This document shows, in pieces, positions 9,996 to 17,256 of a DNA stretch of 39,943 bases. Under the pieces are notes generated by a model. The model saw nothing but the letters and a program-made list of their open reading frames with translations. It had not been told where the DNA came from and ran no database searches. This DNA is from Rubellimicrobium sp. (lineage in GTDB: Bacteria; Pseudomonadota; Alphaproteobacteria; Rhodobacterales; Rhodobacteraceae): the NCBI GenBank assembly GCA_019454835.1, contig JACFNP010000031.1, forward strand, positions 1 through 39,943, read 5' to 3'. Position numbers and translations under genes: made by a program. How positions within the stretch are numbered: the stretch's first letter is position 1; every line of letters begins with the position of its first letter.

Positions 9996-10351
9996 GCCGG
10001 GCCGGTCGACGGGGGCGCGTCCTCGTCCAGCATCCACAGATCGAAATCGAGGCCCGGCGCGTGTTGTGCGACCTCGCAACGGACCAGATCGGGGCAGGGC
10101 AGGGCCGGGCTGACCGCACGGTAACGGCCCCGATAGCCGAATGCGGCGAGCCGTATTGCCAGATCGACGGCATCGACGGCGTTGACGCTTGTTTGTGAAA
10201 GAGGTGAGACGACCATTCCCGGGGCCAGCCGCGCAAGCAGCACCCAGCCGATGTCGTCGGGCCCGGCCAGGTGGTAGGGCGGCGTGATGAACCGCGATGG
10301 AACGGCGCCAATGACCAGGGTGACGGGGTTTGCGGCATAGACATGAGACAT
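9941..10351 (-). CDS. Unknown conserved-looking protein
   Basis: I do not recognise a family. The 136-residue product has no signal peptide. It contains a hydrophobic-patterned alpha/beta core ([49 protein letters not shown]) that loosely resembles a small Rossmann-like or receiver-like fold, followed by an acidic motif LWMLDEDA and a disordered basic tail. Codon choice looks coding. ATG 10351 is preferred; ATG 10429 is in frame but has no Shine-Dalgarno. The last 55 bp overlap the convergent carbonic-anhydrase-like gene. A perfect 14-bp palindrome lies about 120 bp upstream. Confidence 0.6.
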   Translation of the reverse strand: MSHVYAANPVTLVIGAVPSRFITPPYHLAGPDDIGWVLLARLAPGMVVSPLSQTSVNAVDAVDLAIRLAAFGYRGRYRAVSPALPCPDLVRCEVAQHAPGLDFDLWMLDEDAPPSTGPAYPGTATSPARKRAALAR

Positions 10352-10469
10352 CGGCAAATCCGGCTGTTCCGATTCGTCATCAAGCGTGAATGGCGTGTTG
10401 TTGTATGCGTATCTGCGTGATGCACGCATTGCGTGCTTTGACGCAGGCAGGCACACGGTTAGGTAGATT

Positions 10470-10483
10470 TTGACATATGTCAA
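10470..10483. promoter_or_regulatory. Perfect palindrome TTGACATATGTCAA
   Basis: This 14-bp perfect palindrome lies between the unknown minus-strand gene (start 10351) and the GntR-family regulator (start 10814). It contains a consensus -35 hexamer TTGACA on both strands, and no strong -10 is present at the expected distance on either. It could be a regulator binding site, for instance for the adjacent GntR/FCD protein, whose family binds short palindromes. That link is inference from position only. Confidence 0.4.
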
Positions 10484-10594
10484 GCCGGTGTCGAATCTTT
10501 TGCCGTGGCTGTTGGTGATGGTTCCCGTGCGGGTTCGGTCGGGGGCGGCAGGGGGTTTCGTCCGCAGGGCGGTGGCGCTGCGGGGGTGCGGTCC

Positions 10595-10747
10595 CGGACG
10601 GGGCACACGGGCGAGAGGCGCTGCGCGGGTCGGCAGGGCGTGGCAGCCCGCAAACCCCGTCATTGCGAGGAGGCAAAGCCGACGAAGCAACCCCGACCGC
10701 TCATACACAACATCGGGGTTGCTTCGGCTGCGCCTCGCAATGACGGG
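10595..10747. repeat. Composite segment plus complete inverted-repeat element
   Basis: Positions 10598-10657 are an inverted relative of the segment at 2990-3052. They are joined to a full element at 10656-10747 with the ACCGCTCATACACAACATCGG spacer type. This fills much of the 462-bp gap between the unknown gene and the GntR regulator; no further gene is seen. Confidence 0.82.
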
Positions 10748-10813
10748 ATATGCCGCGCGCCCGGTTGCCCGCCCGGCCTTGATTGTCGCGGCGCGGGGCG
10801 GCAAGCCTTGGCC

Positions 10814-11509
10814 ATGACGGATATGCAGGCCCCGAACGATCCGGCCCCCGGCCAGCGCGACGCCTATGCGCTGATCCTTGGGGCGATCGACAGCCATGTC
10901 TATCGCCCCGGCGACCGGCTGGTCGAATCCGAACTGGCCGAGCGGTTCGGCATGTCGCGCACCCCGATCCGCGAGGCGTTGCAGCGGCTCGAGACCCAGG
11001 CGCTGCTGGTGCGCGACGGGCGCAGCCTGATCGTGGCCTCGCTGGACCACAACCAGTTGGCCGAGCTTTATGTCGTGCGCGGTGTCCTTGAAGGGCTGGC
11101 GGCGCGGCTGGCCGCGCGCCATGCCACGCCCGAGGAGGTGCATCTGCTGCGCGAGATGGCCGCCAGCCACCGGGCGCTGATCGCCGACCCGCCCGCATTG
11201 TCGCGCGCCAACCGCCGCTTTCATCGCCAGATCCATCTGGCAAGCCACAACCGCTTTCTGGTCCGGCAGCTTGATCTTGTGCATCGCTCGATGGCACTGC
11301 TGGCCTCGACCTCGCTGGCGGCGCGGGGACGGCCCGAGGAGACGGTGGCCGAACATGACGCCATCGTCACCGCCATCGGCAACGGCGATGGCAATGCCGC
11401 CGAGGCGGCGCTGCGCAATCATATCTCGCGCGCCTTCATCACCCGGCTGAAGCTGGATGCCGAAGGGGTGTCGCCGACCGCGCCGCCGCCCGTGCCGCCA
11501 TCGGGCTGA
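10814..11509 (+). CDS. GntR-family transcriptional regulator, FCD (FadR-like) type
   Basis: The 231-residue protein has an N-terminal winged helix-turn-helix (RLVESELAERFGMSRTPIRE at about residues 35-54) and a C-terminal all-helical FCD effector domain. The latter has the acidic/histidine metal or ligand-binding pattern of the family, including RRFHRQIHLASHNR and EHDAIVTAIGNGD. These proteins usually repress catabolic or transport genes in response to carboxylic acids. The effector here is unknown because neither neighbour is an obvious catabolic gene. ATG 10814 fits the domain; the frame continues upstream into repeat DNA. The last 91 bp overlap the 3' end of the convergent glycosyltransferase. 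Confidence 0.88.
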   Translation: MTDMQAPNDPAPGQRDAYALILGAIDSHVYRPGDRLVESELAERFGMSRTPIREALQRLETQALLVRDGRSLIVASLDHNQLAELYVVRGVLEGLAARLAARHATPEEVHLLREMAASHRALIADPPALSRANRRFHRQIHLASHNRFLVRQLDLVHRSMALLASTSLAARGRPEETVAEHDAIVTAIGNGDGNAAEAALRNHISRAFITRLKLDAEGVSPTAPPPVPPSG

Positions 11510-13185
11510 GCCGGAATTTCAAAGATGCCGTGCGCGGTCTTTTCCCAGTGGAAAGGCGCGTCGAAGACCTGCGACAGCGCCCGCCAGGCCGCCACGCTGG
11601 CCATCGGGAAATAGAGATGCAGCAGCGGGATCGCCGCGATGAGCCGCGCCTTGCCCGCCCGGATCGCGCCGAGGCCCGCCGCCACGGCATTCACGCCTTC
11701 TGCAAGAAGGAAGATCGACAGCAGCAGCCACGCCCAGATGCCCGCGAACGGCGCCTGTCCGAACAGCGGCAGCAGCCAGAACGACAACACCACCGGCGCG
11801 AGCAGGAACTGCGTCACCGTGCCCAGCAGCACGATCTGCAATCCCAGGAACCGCCACGGCCCGAGGTCGCGCCAAAGGCGCACCGGGTCGCGCATATGCA
11901 CGGCCCAGGTGAGGGCATAGCCCTTCAGCCAGCGGGTGCGCTGGCGGATCCACGGCCAGACACGGGCATTCGCTTCCTCGCCGGTCGCCGAGGCCAGCAT
12001 TTCGGTACGATAGCCGCAGCGAAACAGCCGGATGCCCAGATCGGCGTCCTCGGTGACGTTGTGGGCGTCCCAGCCGCCCACATCCTCGATCGCGTGGCGG
12101 CGCAGGAAAAGCGTCGTGCCGCCGAGCGGAATGGCGAGGCCCATCCGTTGCAGCCCCGGCAGGATGACGCGGAACCATGCGGCATATTCGAGCGTGAAGC
12201 AGCGCGCGATCCAGTTCGAGCGATGATTGTCGTAATCGAGCACACCCTGCAGGCAGGCCACGCGCGGTTCGGCGCGGGCGAAATGACGCGCGACCTGTAG
12301 CAGTTGGCCGGGGTCGGGCCGGTCCTCGGCGTCGTAGATGCCGATGATCGAGCCGCGCGCGAAATTCAGCGCAAAGTTCAGCGCGCGCGGCTTGGTGCGG
12401 ATCGTGCCTGCGGGCACCTCGATGACCTGCGCGTGATCGGGCAGGGTGGCGGCGTCCAGCGCGGCGCGGGTGAGATCGTCGCCGTCCTCGAGGATCAGGC
12501 ACAGGTCCAGCCGGTCGCGCGGATAGTCGAGCCGCTCGAGCCGCGCGAGCAGATGTGCCGCCACCTCGCGTTCGTGAAACAGCGGCACCAGCAGCGAGAT
12601 CACCGGCAGCCGCGCCGGGGCGAGCGGCGCGTCGCCGTCGGGTGCGGGCGCGGGGCGCACCCGGCTGGCCACGAGGGCGGCAAGACGCAGCAGGGCATTG
12701 GCCGCCACCACGATCGCCGCCACCGTGACCGCCATCGCCCCGGTGGCTGCGGGCGCAAGCAGCACCGCCAGCGCAAGGACCGCCACCACCATGACCGGCC
12801 CGCGCAGCGCCTGCAGCGGCAGGCTGCGGCAACTGAATGCGGGCGGGGTTCTGGTTTCGGCCTCGGCGACCAGCAGGGGCGCGGCCGCCCGGCGCAGGCC
12901 CGCGCGGACCAGGGCGGCGGGGCAGGGGATGTGCCGCACCCGGCCCAGAGGCGCCAGCGCCGCCGCCTGTCCGGCCAGCGCGGCGCCGTCTTCGGCAAGG
13001 ACCAGAACGGTGCCGCCGCTGCGCCGCCACGGCAGCAGGCCGTGCCGCAGGCATAACCCGGCGCCGACCATGCGGATCAGGTCGATGTCCGCCGGATCGG
13101 CCAGCGGATCGACCGTCGCCGCCGCAAGCCGGTCAGGTGCTGCGTGAATCCGAGTCGCGGGTTGCGCTGCGCGTGTTGCCATCAT
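11419..13185 (-). CDS. Membrane glycosyltransferase, family 2, with N-terminal MshEN-like domain
   Basis: The 588-residue protein starts with a soluble region of about 110 residues resembling the N-terminal domain of type II secretion ATPases (DLIRMVGAGLCLRHGLLPWR). Two membrane helices follow near 128-172, then a processive GT2 domain, then about three more helices. The catalytic signature is complete: EDGDD (233-237), DAED (285-288), TEDAD (378-382) and QRTRW (415-419), as in cellulose-synthase-like enzymes. It should polymerise or export a polysaccharide from a nucleotide sugar at the inner membrane; the product is unknown. No PilZ domain is visible, but an MshEN-like domain could bind cyclic di-GMP. 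ATG 13185 follows GGGGGCAGG. Confidence 0.88.
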   Translation of the reverse strand: MMATRAAQPATRIHAAPDRLAAATVDPLADPADIDLIRMVGAGLCLRHGLLPWRRSGGTVLVLAEDGAALAGQAAALAPLGRVRHIPCPAALVRAGLRRAAAPLLVAEAETRTPPAFSCRSLPLQALRGPVMVVAVLALAVLLAPAATGAMAVTVAAIVVAANALLRLAALVASRVRPAPAPDGDAPLAPARLPVISLLVPLFHEREVAAHLLARLERLDYPRDRLDLCLILEDGDDLTRAALDAATLPDHAQVIEVPAGTIRTKPRALNFALNFARGSIIGIYDAEDRPDPGQLLQVARHFARAEPRVACLQGVLDYDNHRSNWIARCFTLEYAAWFRVILPGLQRMGLAIPLGGTTLFLRRHAIEDVGGWDAHNVTEDADLGIRLFRCGYRTEMLASATGEEANARVWPWIRQRTRWLKGYALTWAVHMRDPVRLWRDLGPWRFLGLQIVLLGTVTQFLLAPVVLSFWLLPLFGQAPFAGIWAWLLLSIFLLAEGVNAVAAGLGAIRAGKARLIAAIPLLHLYFPMASVAAWRALSQVFDAPFHWEKTAHGIFEIPAQPDGGTGGGAVGDTPSASSFSRVMKAREI

Positions 13186-13255
13186 CCTGCCCCCAGGTGT
13201 CGCGGGCAGGATCGCGCCGAATGGTTACGTCGTGGTTAACGCCGGTCTGCCGCGA

Positions 13256-13741
13256 TCAGCCCGCCCGCACGGCGCGGGCGCGGGCGACCAGCGCTGCGGT
13301 GTCGAAGCGGCCTTCGGGGTCATGCGACAGCGCCGCGCCCTGTGCGCCGTGGTCGCGCAGGTGCAGCGTCAGGCGCCGCGTGTCGATCTCGCCGATCCCG
13401 ATCATTCCGCGTCCGGCCAGCCACTCGGGCAGGGTGGCGGTTGCCTGCCAGTTCGAGGGTTCGGTCGGCATCTGCGCCGTCACCAGCCCGGCCGCGCCGC
13501 CGTCGGAGGAACGGTCATCGCCGGGCGTCGTGCCGGTGTTGCCGATATGGGGGAAGGTGAAGGTGACGATATGGCCCGCCTGCGCGGGATCGCTGAGGAC
13601 TTCCTGATAGCCCGACATATGGGTGTCGAAGACCAGCGTGCCCGTCACCTCGCCGGTGGCGCCGTAGCCCTGCCCGGAAAAGATCGTTCCGTCGGCAAGG
13701 GCAAGGCACGCGGTGGCACGGGCTCCGGCATGGGCGGGCAT
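13256..13741 (-). pseudogene. carA: Truncated carbamoyl-phosphate synthase small chain (N-terminal domain only)
   Basis: The 161-residue product covers only the N-terminal domain of CarA (about 380-390 residues in full). It includes LALADGTIF, GYQEVLSDP, TFTFPHIGNTG, PSNW and DTRRLT, then stops at RAVRAG just before the linker to the glutamine amidotransferase domain. No amidotransferase sequence follows in any frame; the glycosyltransferase begins 70 bp downstream. Several positions nearly invariant in CarA differ, for example MSGYQEVLSDPAQ where MTGYQEI-TDPSY is usual. It keeps an AGGAG ribosome-binding site and a promoter-like sequence. It is either a decaying remnant or duplicate, with a full carA elsewhere, or a stand-alone domain with a new role. 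Confidence 0.78.
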
Positions 13742-13771
13742 GGCAGGTTCTCCTCGCTTGGGTGTCGGCGC

Positions 13772-13800
13772 TGATTAGGCGCAGGGGCGGGGGCGGTCAA
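13772..13800 (-). promoter_or_regulatory. Likely promoter of truncated carA
   Basis: On the minus strand TTGACC (13800-13795) is separated by 17 bp from TAATCA (13777-13772), about 30 bp before the start codon at 13741. AGGAG precedes that ATG at good spacing. Retention of both signals argues the truncated gene is still expressed. Confidence 0.5.
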
Positions 13801-13856
13801 TGGAGGCTGCTGGTCCCACAGGGGGATCGCATATGCCGAACAATCAGCGCGGGGCC

Positions 13857-14170
13857 CGCAGATGTCCCCCTTCGGGCGTGCGCAGCACGACCGGTGCCCG
13901 CCCCGCCCCCCAGGGCGGGCGCATCCGCGCCCCCCTCGGTGCGGGCGCCGGTCATGCTGCCCCAACGTTGCAACTCGCGGGTTGCCGCGCCGGGCATATG
14001 CGATTGCCCTGCCTGGCCTCACAGGGCAACCGGGCGAACGGCGCTGCATGGGTTGGCGCGGCACCGCCACCTGCAAATCCCGTCATTGCGAGGCGAAGCC
14101 GAAGCAACCCCGACCGCTCACACACAACATCGAGGTTACTTCGTCGCCTGCGGCTCCTCGCAATGACGGG
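13857..14170. repeat. Composite repeat: GC-rich palindrome, shared segment and inverted-repeat element
   Basis: Positions 13857-13974 are a near-copy of 186-303, with palindrome arms at 13882-13901 and 13941-13960. Sequence 13967-14014 continues like 32903-32950. Positions 14022-14079 are an inverted copy of the segment at 15525-15581, joined to a complete inverted-repeat element at 14079-14170. Together they occupy most of the gap between carA and yqeY; no gene is seen. Confidence 0.83.
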
Positions 14171-14284
14171 ATATGCCGTTCGCCCGATTGCCCTGCAACC
14201 GGCCCTTTTCACCACCCCCGCACAAGCGTATCCTGCCCACTTCGCGCCCCTGCGGGCGACAGGCAACGAAACACGAGGCATCAG

Positions 14285-14743
14285 ATGGACCTGCGCGAGC
14301 GGATCAACGCGGCGGTGAAGGAGGCGATGAAGGCGCATGAGAGCGAACGCCTCGGCACGCTGCGGCTCATCAACGCCGCGATCAAGGACCGCGACATCGC
14401 CGCGCGCGGCGAGGGCGGCGACAGCCCGGTGAGCGATACCGTCCTTGTCGAGCTTCTGGGCAAGATGGTGCGCCAGCGCCAGGAATCGGCGCGGATGTTC
14501 CTTGAAGGCGGTCGGGCCGAACTGGCCGACAAGGAACGCGCCGAGATCCGGGTGATCGAGGAATACCTGCCGCGCCAGCTTGACGAGGCCGAGATCGCCG
14601 CTGCCATCGACGCCGCCATCGCCGAGACGGGCGCCGCCTCGATCCGCGACATCGGCAAGGTGATGGCGCAGCTCAAGGCGCGCTTTGCCGGGCAGATGGA
14701 TTTCGGCGCCGCCGGTGCGCTGCTGCGCGCCCGGCTGGCCTGA
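14285..14743 (+). CDS. GatB/YqeY domain protein
   Basis: The 152-residue protein is a stand-alone GatB/YqeY family member: an N-terminal helical bundle (MDLRERINAAVKEAMKA, RLGTLRLINAAIKDRD) and the C-terminal tail domain (YLPRQLDEAEIAAAI, GKVMAQLKARFAGQMD). The fold is shared with the tRNA-binding tail of GatB in the amidotransferase that makes Gln-tRNA, but the role of the free protein is not established. ATG 14285 coincides with the family N terminus. It is divergent from carA, an arrangement I recall as common in Rhodobacteraceae, which suggests this is the ancestral carA locus and not a random insertion. Confidence 0.92.
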   Translation: MDLRERINAAVKEAMKAHESERLGTLRLINAAIKDRDIAARGEGGDSPVSDTVLVELLGKMVRQRQESARMFLEGGRAELADKERAEIRVIEEYLPRQLDEAEIAAAIDAAIAETGAASIRDIGKVMAQLKARFAGQMDFGAAGALLRARLA

Positions 14744-14833
14744 GGCGGCGCTGATCGGCGCATTCGATCCGGTCGGGCGGTGCCGCGCCGGTTCGTCGGG
14801 ATTACGTCATGCGTCCGTCCGGGCGCGCCATGC

Positions 14834-15331
14834 TCAGCGCAGCCGCGCCAGCCGCTCGCCCAGGTCGCGGTAGAGCGCGCGGCGTTCGTCCTCGGACAGG
14901 AAGGCGCCCAGCTCGACCTCGCGCCCGCTGGCCCGCAGCGTGAGATAATCGGGCACCGGCCCGCCCTTTTCGTGCAGCGTCAGGCGGACCCAGTGCGGGT
15001 TGGCCTCCCAGGTCTGCGCGGGGCCGCGCGCGGGCACATGGGCAAGGGTCAGGCGTTCGGGCGCGAGGGTCAGGTCCTCGTGCAGCCGCGCCGCGCGCCG
15101 CCCGTTCAGCCGCACCGCCGCCCAGGTGCCCCAGAAGGCCGCGACGACGAAGGGCAGGATGCCCCAGAGCGCCGCGCTGCCGACCAGCGCCAGCACCGGC
15201 AGCGCCAGCAGGCTGGCCGTGACGGCGAAGAAGGTGACGAATCCCTGCGGCCCGAGGCTCTGGTGCGGCCAGAGCATCAGATGGGCAGCCGCCGCTTCGG
15301 GCGGCCCGGTGGTGGTCCAGCGATAGGGCAT
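14834..15331 (-). CDS. DUF2244 domain membrane protein
   Basis: The 165-residue protein has an N-terminal stretch beginning MPYRWTTTGPPEAAAAHLML. Two adjacent membrane helices follow (residues ~30-50 and ~52-72: FVTFFAVTASLLALPVLAL, ALWGILPFVVAAFWGTWA), then a cytosolic beta-rich domain with WVRLTLHEKG and EVELGAFLSEDERR. This matches uncharacterised DUF2244 proteins. ATG 15331 begins the conserved region; the upstream extension to 15388 is not supported. The family often lies near cytochrome oxidase genes, and ctaD is 2.4 kb away here with the toxin-antitoxin island between. Its function is unknown. Confidence 0.85.
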   Translation of the reverse strand: MPYRWTTTGPPEAAAAHLMLWPHQSLGPQGFVTFFAVTASLLALPVLALVGSAALWGILPFVVAAFWGTWAAVRLNGRRAARLHEDLTLAPERLTLAHVPARGPAQTWEANPHWVRLTLHEKGGPVPDYLTLRASGREVELGAFLSEDERRALYRDLGERLARLR

Positions 15332-15430
15332 CGGGCAGCATTTCTCGTGTGGCAGACCAATCTTTTCCTGAATCCCCGCGCGTCGCAAGCCGGAACTGGC
15401 CGGACCGGGGCAATCGGGCGAACTGCATAT

Positions 15431-15590
15431 TTCGTCATTGCGAGAAGGCGAAGCCGACGAAGCAACCCCGATGTTGCGTGTGAGCGGTCGAGGTTGCTTC
15501 GGCTTGCGCCTGGCAATGACGGAGTTTGCGGGCGGCGGTGCCGTGCCAACCCGCGCAGCCGCAGTTCGTCTGTTTGCCCTGTTGGCCGGA
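15431..15590. repeat. Inverted-repeat element plus composite segment
   Basis: A complete element at 15431-15523 with the GATGTTGCGT-type spacer is followed by a segment at 15525-15581 that matches 2990-3052 closely. The cluster separates DUF2244 from the RES toxin gene. Confidence 0.85.
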
Positions 15591-15606
15591 CGGCGGGGGC
15601 GCGCTG

Positions 15607-16119
15607 TCAGCCGGGGGCCGATCCGACATGCAGGCGCGGGTCGAGCGTGTAACCTTCCTGCGCCACGTCGCCGAAATCATCGCCCGGCTTCGTGGCATCG
15701 AACACCAGGTTCCAGCTATGCGCCGAGACCGCGCTGGGGATCAGCACGAAGCGGTGCCGGGCGATCAGGGCGTTCCCGAAATCCTGCTGGCCGGAATCCG
15801 GCGCACCGGGGGCCAGCCAGTCCGGGTCGGGAATATCGTCAGGCATGACCACATGGACCGTGGCGGCGTCGATGATCCGCGCGGAAGTCAGGACATGCGG
15901 CTGCATGTCCAGCACGCGGAACCCCTTGTGGACCGCAACCTCGAGCGTGGCGGTCGCCGGATCGAGCGAGGCATAGACCGCCCGCACCCCCCGGCTGTTC
16001 CAGCGTCCGCCGACCTGAAAGCTGCCCTCGCCGCTGTGCCATGTCGCGGCGTGGCGGGCCATGTCGAGCCGCCAGAACCGCAGTTCGCCGCTGCCGAGCG
16101 GCGGCGGCAGGGGGATCAC
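15607..16119 (-). CDS. RES-domain toxin of a type II toxin-antitoxin pair
   Basis: The 170-residue protein is a RES-domain toxin, a family whose characterised members deplete cellular NAD+ or act as ADP-ribosylating enzymes. The conserved residues are visible: Arg39 in GGRWNSRG, Tyr49 in AVYAS, Glu60 in TATLEVAVH, and the serine in SWNLVFD. The start is GTG 16119, whose bases overlap the TGA of the antitoxin gene (GTGA), giving tight coupling downstream of the antitoxin as usual for Xre-RES loci. The longer open frame to 16239 is only overlap with the antitoxin. All key residues are present, so it is likely active. Confidence 0.9.
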   Translation of the reverse strand: MIPLPPPLGSGELRFWRLDMARHAATWHSGEGSFQVGGRWNSRGVRAVYASLDPATATLEVAVHKGFRVLDMQPHVLTSARIIDAATVHVVMPDDIPDPDWLAPGAPDSGQQDFGNALIARHRFVLIPSAVSAHSWNLVFDATKPGDDFGDVAQEGYTLDPRLHVGSAPG

Positions 16120-16601
16120 GCATGAACCCCGTATTCGATCCGGGTCAGGTAGTCCTCGACAGCCCCGGCGCCCACGGTGGTGGCCATGAGGTCGATGGGC
16201 CGCCGCTGGTCCAGCCCGATCGCCGGGCGGGCCAGCCATGCCTCGGCCTCGTCCTGCGAGCCGAAGATTTCGCTCGCGCGGCCAAGGATTTCCGCGAATT
16301 TCCAGGTGCGGTTGCCCTGTTCGATGCTGAGCACGGTCCCCTCGCCGTCCTTGCGGCGGCGCTGCAACGTGCGCAGGCTGATGCCGATGGCCTTGTCGAG
16401 CGCGTCTTTCGTGCCGAGAGAGCCGACTTCCCCGGCCAGATGCAGCAGCGCCAGCGAGGGCAGGCCCGTCACCAGCAGATCATGCACCTCGAGGCTGGTG
16501 CGCACCGGCCTGCGAATGGTGCCCCTGCCGCCCAGCAGGGCGTAGGTGCGGGCAATGTCATGTTCGGTCGGGGCGGGTTCCATCAGAGCGACTTCGGCCA
16601 T
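16116..16601 (-). CDS. Xre/MbcA/ParS-type antitoxin of RES module
   Basis: The 161-residue protein has an N-terminal helical DNA-binding part (GISLRTLQRRRKDGEG) and a C-terminal toxin-binding domain (RASEIFGSQDEAEAWLARPAIGLDQRRPIDLM). This is the DUF2384/MbcA-ParS-Xre pattern that neutralises RES toxins. ATG 16601 is chosen over ATG 16619 and 16640 because it alone has a strong AAGAGG five bases upstream. It is the first gene of the module and should autorepress from the palindromes just upstream. Confidence 0.88.
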   Translation of the reverse strand: MAEVALMEPAPTEHDIARTYALLGGRGTIRRPVRTSLEVHDLLVTGLPSLALLHLAGEVGSLGTKDALDKAIGISLRTLQRRRKDGEGTVLSIEQGNRTWKFAEILGRASEIFGSQDEAEAWLARPAIGLDQRRPIDLMATTVGAGAVEDYLTRIEYGVHA

Positions 16602-16612
16602 GTGCGCCTCTT

Positions 16613-16647
16613 GCGTCATGCGTCGCACTATACATGACATGTGACGC
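16613..16647 (-). promoter_or_regulatory. Putative autoregulatory operator/promoter of Xre-RES module
   Basis: A minus-strand -10-like TATAGT (16632-16627) lies inside an inverted repeat with GCGTCA at 16613-16618 and TGACGC at 16642-16647. Next to it is a perfect palindrome ACATGACATGT at 16632-16642. The arrangement, a promoter core overlapped by palindromes directly before the antitoxin, fits repression by the antitoxin-toxin complex. No convincing -35 is spaced correctly. Confidence 0.5.
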
Positions 16648-16727
16648 GCGCCGTTTCAAGCCACCGCCGGGCCGCCCGCGATGTTTGCGATCCGCAGCGA
16701 CGGCGCGTCCGAACACCCCGAACGATA

Positions 16728-16745
16728 AGGCCCCGGACGGGGCCT
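16728..16745. repeat. Hairpin and partial copy of the ctaD terminator
   Basis: AGGCCCC and GGGGCCT form a 7-bp stem around GGAC. The 20 bases from 16721 match those from 17647, the 5' part of the ctaD terminator, at 19 positions. The copies are direct repeats 926 bp apart and bracket the higBA pair. There is no T-tract on the plus strand. Confidence 0.6.
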
Positions 16746-16866
16746 CGGGCCTGCCATCTGCGGTGCAGGCATGTTCATCATGTCTTCATCAGTCTTCGGG
16801 CAGACTGCGATCCTGGCGGGCGTGGCGCCGCCATCCGCCAGGCCCGGATCGCCGACGTTGACGGAA

Positions 16867-16884
16867 TATATCCGAATGGATATA
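16867..16884 (+). promoter_or_regulatory. Inverted repeat over the higB start codon
   Basis: TATATCC and GGATATA are perfect 7-bp arms separated by GAAT, and the ATG of the toxin gene at 16876 lies inside. This is a candidate operator for the HigA-like antitoxin or a hairpin that masks translation initiation. Confidence 0.5.
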
Positions 16885-17256
16885 GACGGGAAGAACCTCG
16901 TCGCGTTGAAGCCATGTCTCTGGGTCGCAGGCTCGCGGGACGACATGAGGGCGTTTCCCGACCGGGTAAAGCGGGATATGGGCGCGGCGCTCATGTATGC
17001 CCAGGCGGGCGGCAGGTCGGGAAGTGCAAGGCAGCTCAAGGGGCTGGGACCGGGTGTCGTCGAGATCGTCGAGAATCACGACGGCGACACCTATCGGTGC
17101 GTGTATCTGCTCAGGCTGAAAGGCGTGATCTATGTGCTTCACGCCTTCCAGAAGAAATCGAAGACCGGCATCAGGACGCCGCAGAAGGATGTCGACCTGA
17201 TCCGGTCGCGGATCAGGCTGGCCGAGGAAGACCACAGGACGAGGGAAAGAAAATGA
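16876..17256 (+). CDS. HigB/RelE-type toxin (phage Gp49-like, DUF891)
   Basis: The 126-residue protein matches the Gp49-like branch of RelE/HigB mRNA interferases, which cut mRNA at the ribosome. It shows RQLKGLGPGVVEIVE, TYRCVYLLRLKGVIYVLHAFQKK and the hallmark SKTGIRTPQKDVDLI near the C terminus. The longer frame from 16771 lacks family similarity; ATG 16876 gives the usual start. Its TGA overlaps the next ATG (ATGA), and toxin-first order is typical of HigBA. Nine of 15 arginines use AGG or AGA and none uses CGC, unlike the CGC/CGG-rich neighbours, suggesting acquisition by transfer. Confidence 0.88.
   Translation: MDIDGKNLVALKPCLWVAGSRDDMRAFPDRVKRDMGAALMYAQAGGRSGSARQLKGLGPGVVEIVENHDGDTYRCVYLLRLKGVIYVLHAFQKKSKTGIRTPQKDVDLIRSRIRLAEEDHRTRERK

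Noticed and set aside
16728-16745. Functional terminator in the toxin-antitoxin intergenic region
   Set aside because: The stem is short and no T-tract follows on the plus strand; it is better described as a partial copy of the ctaD terminator.
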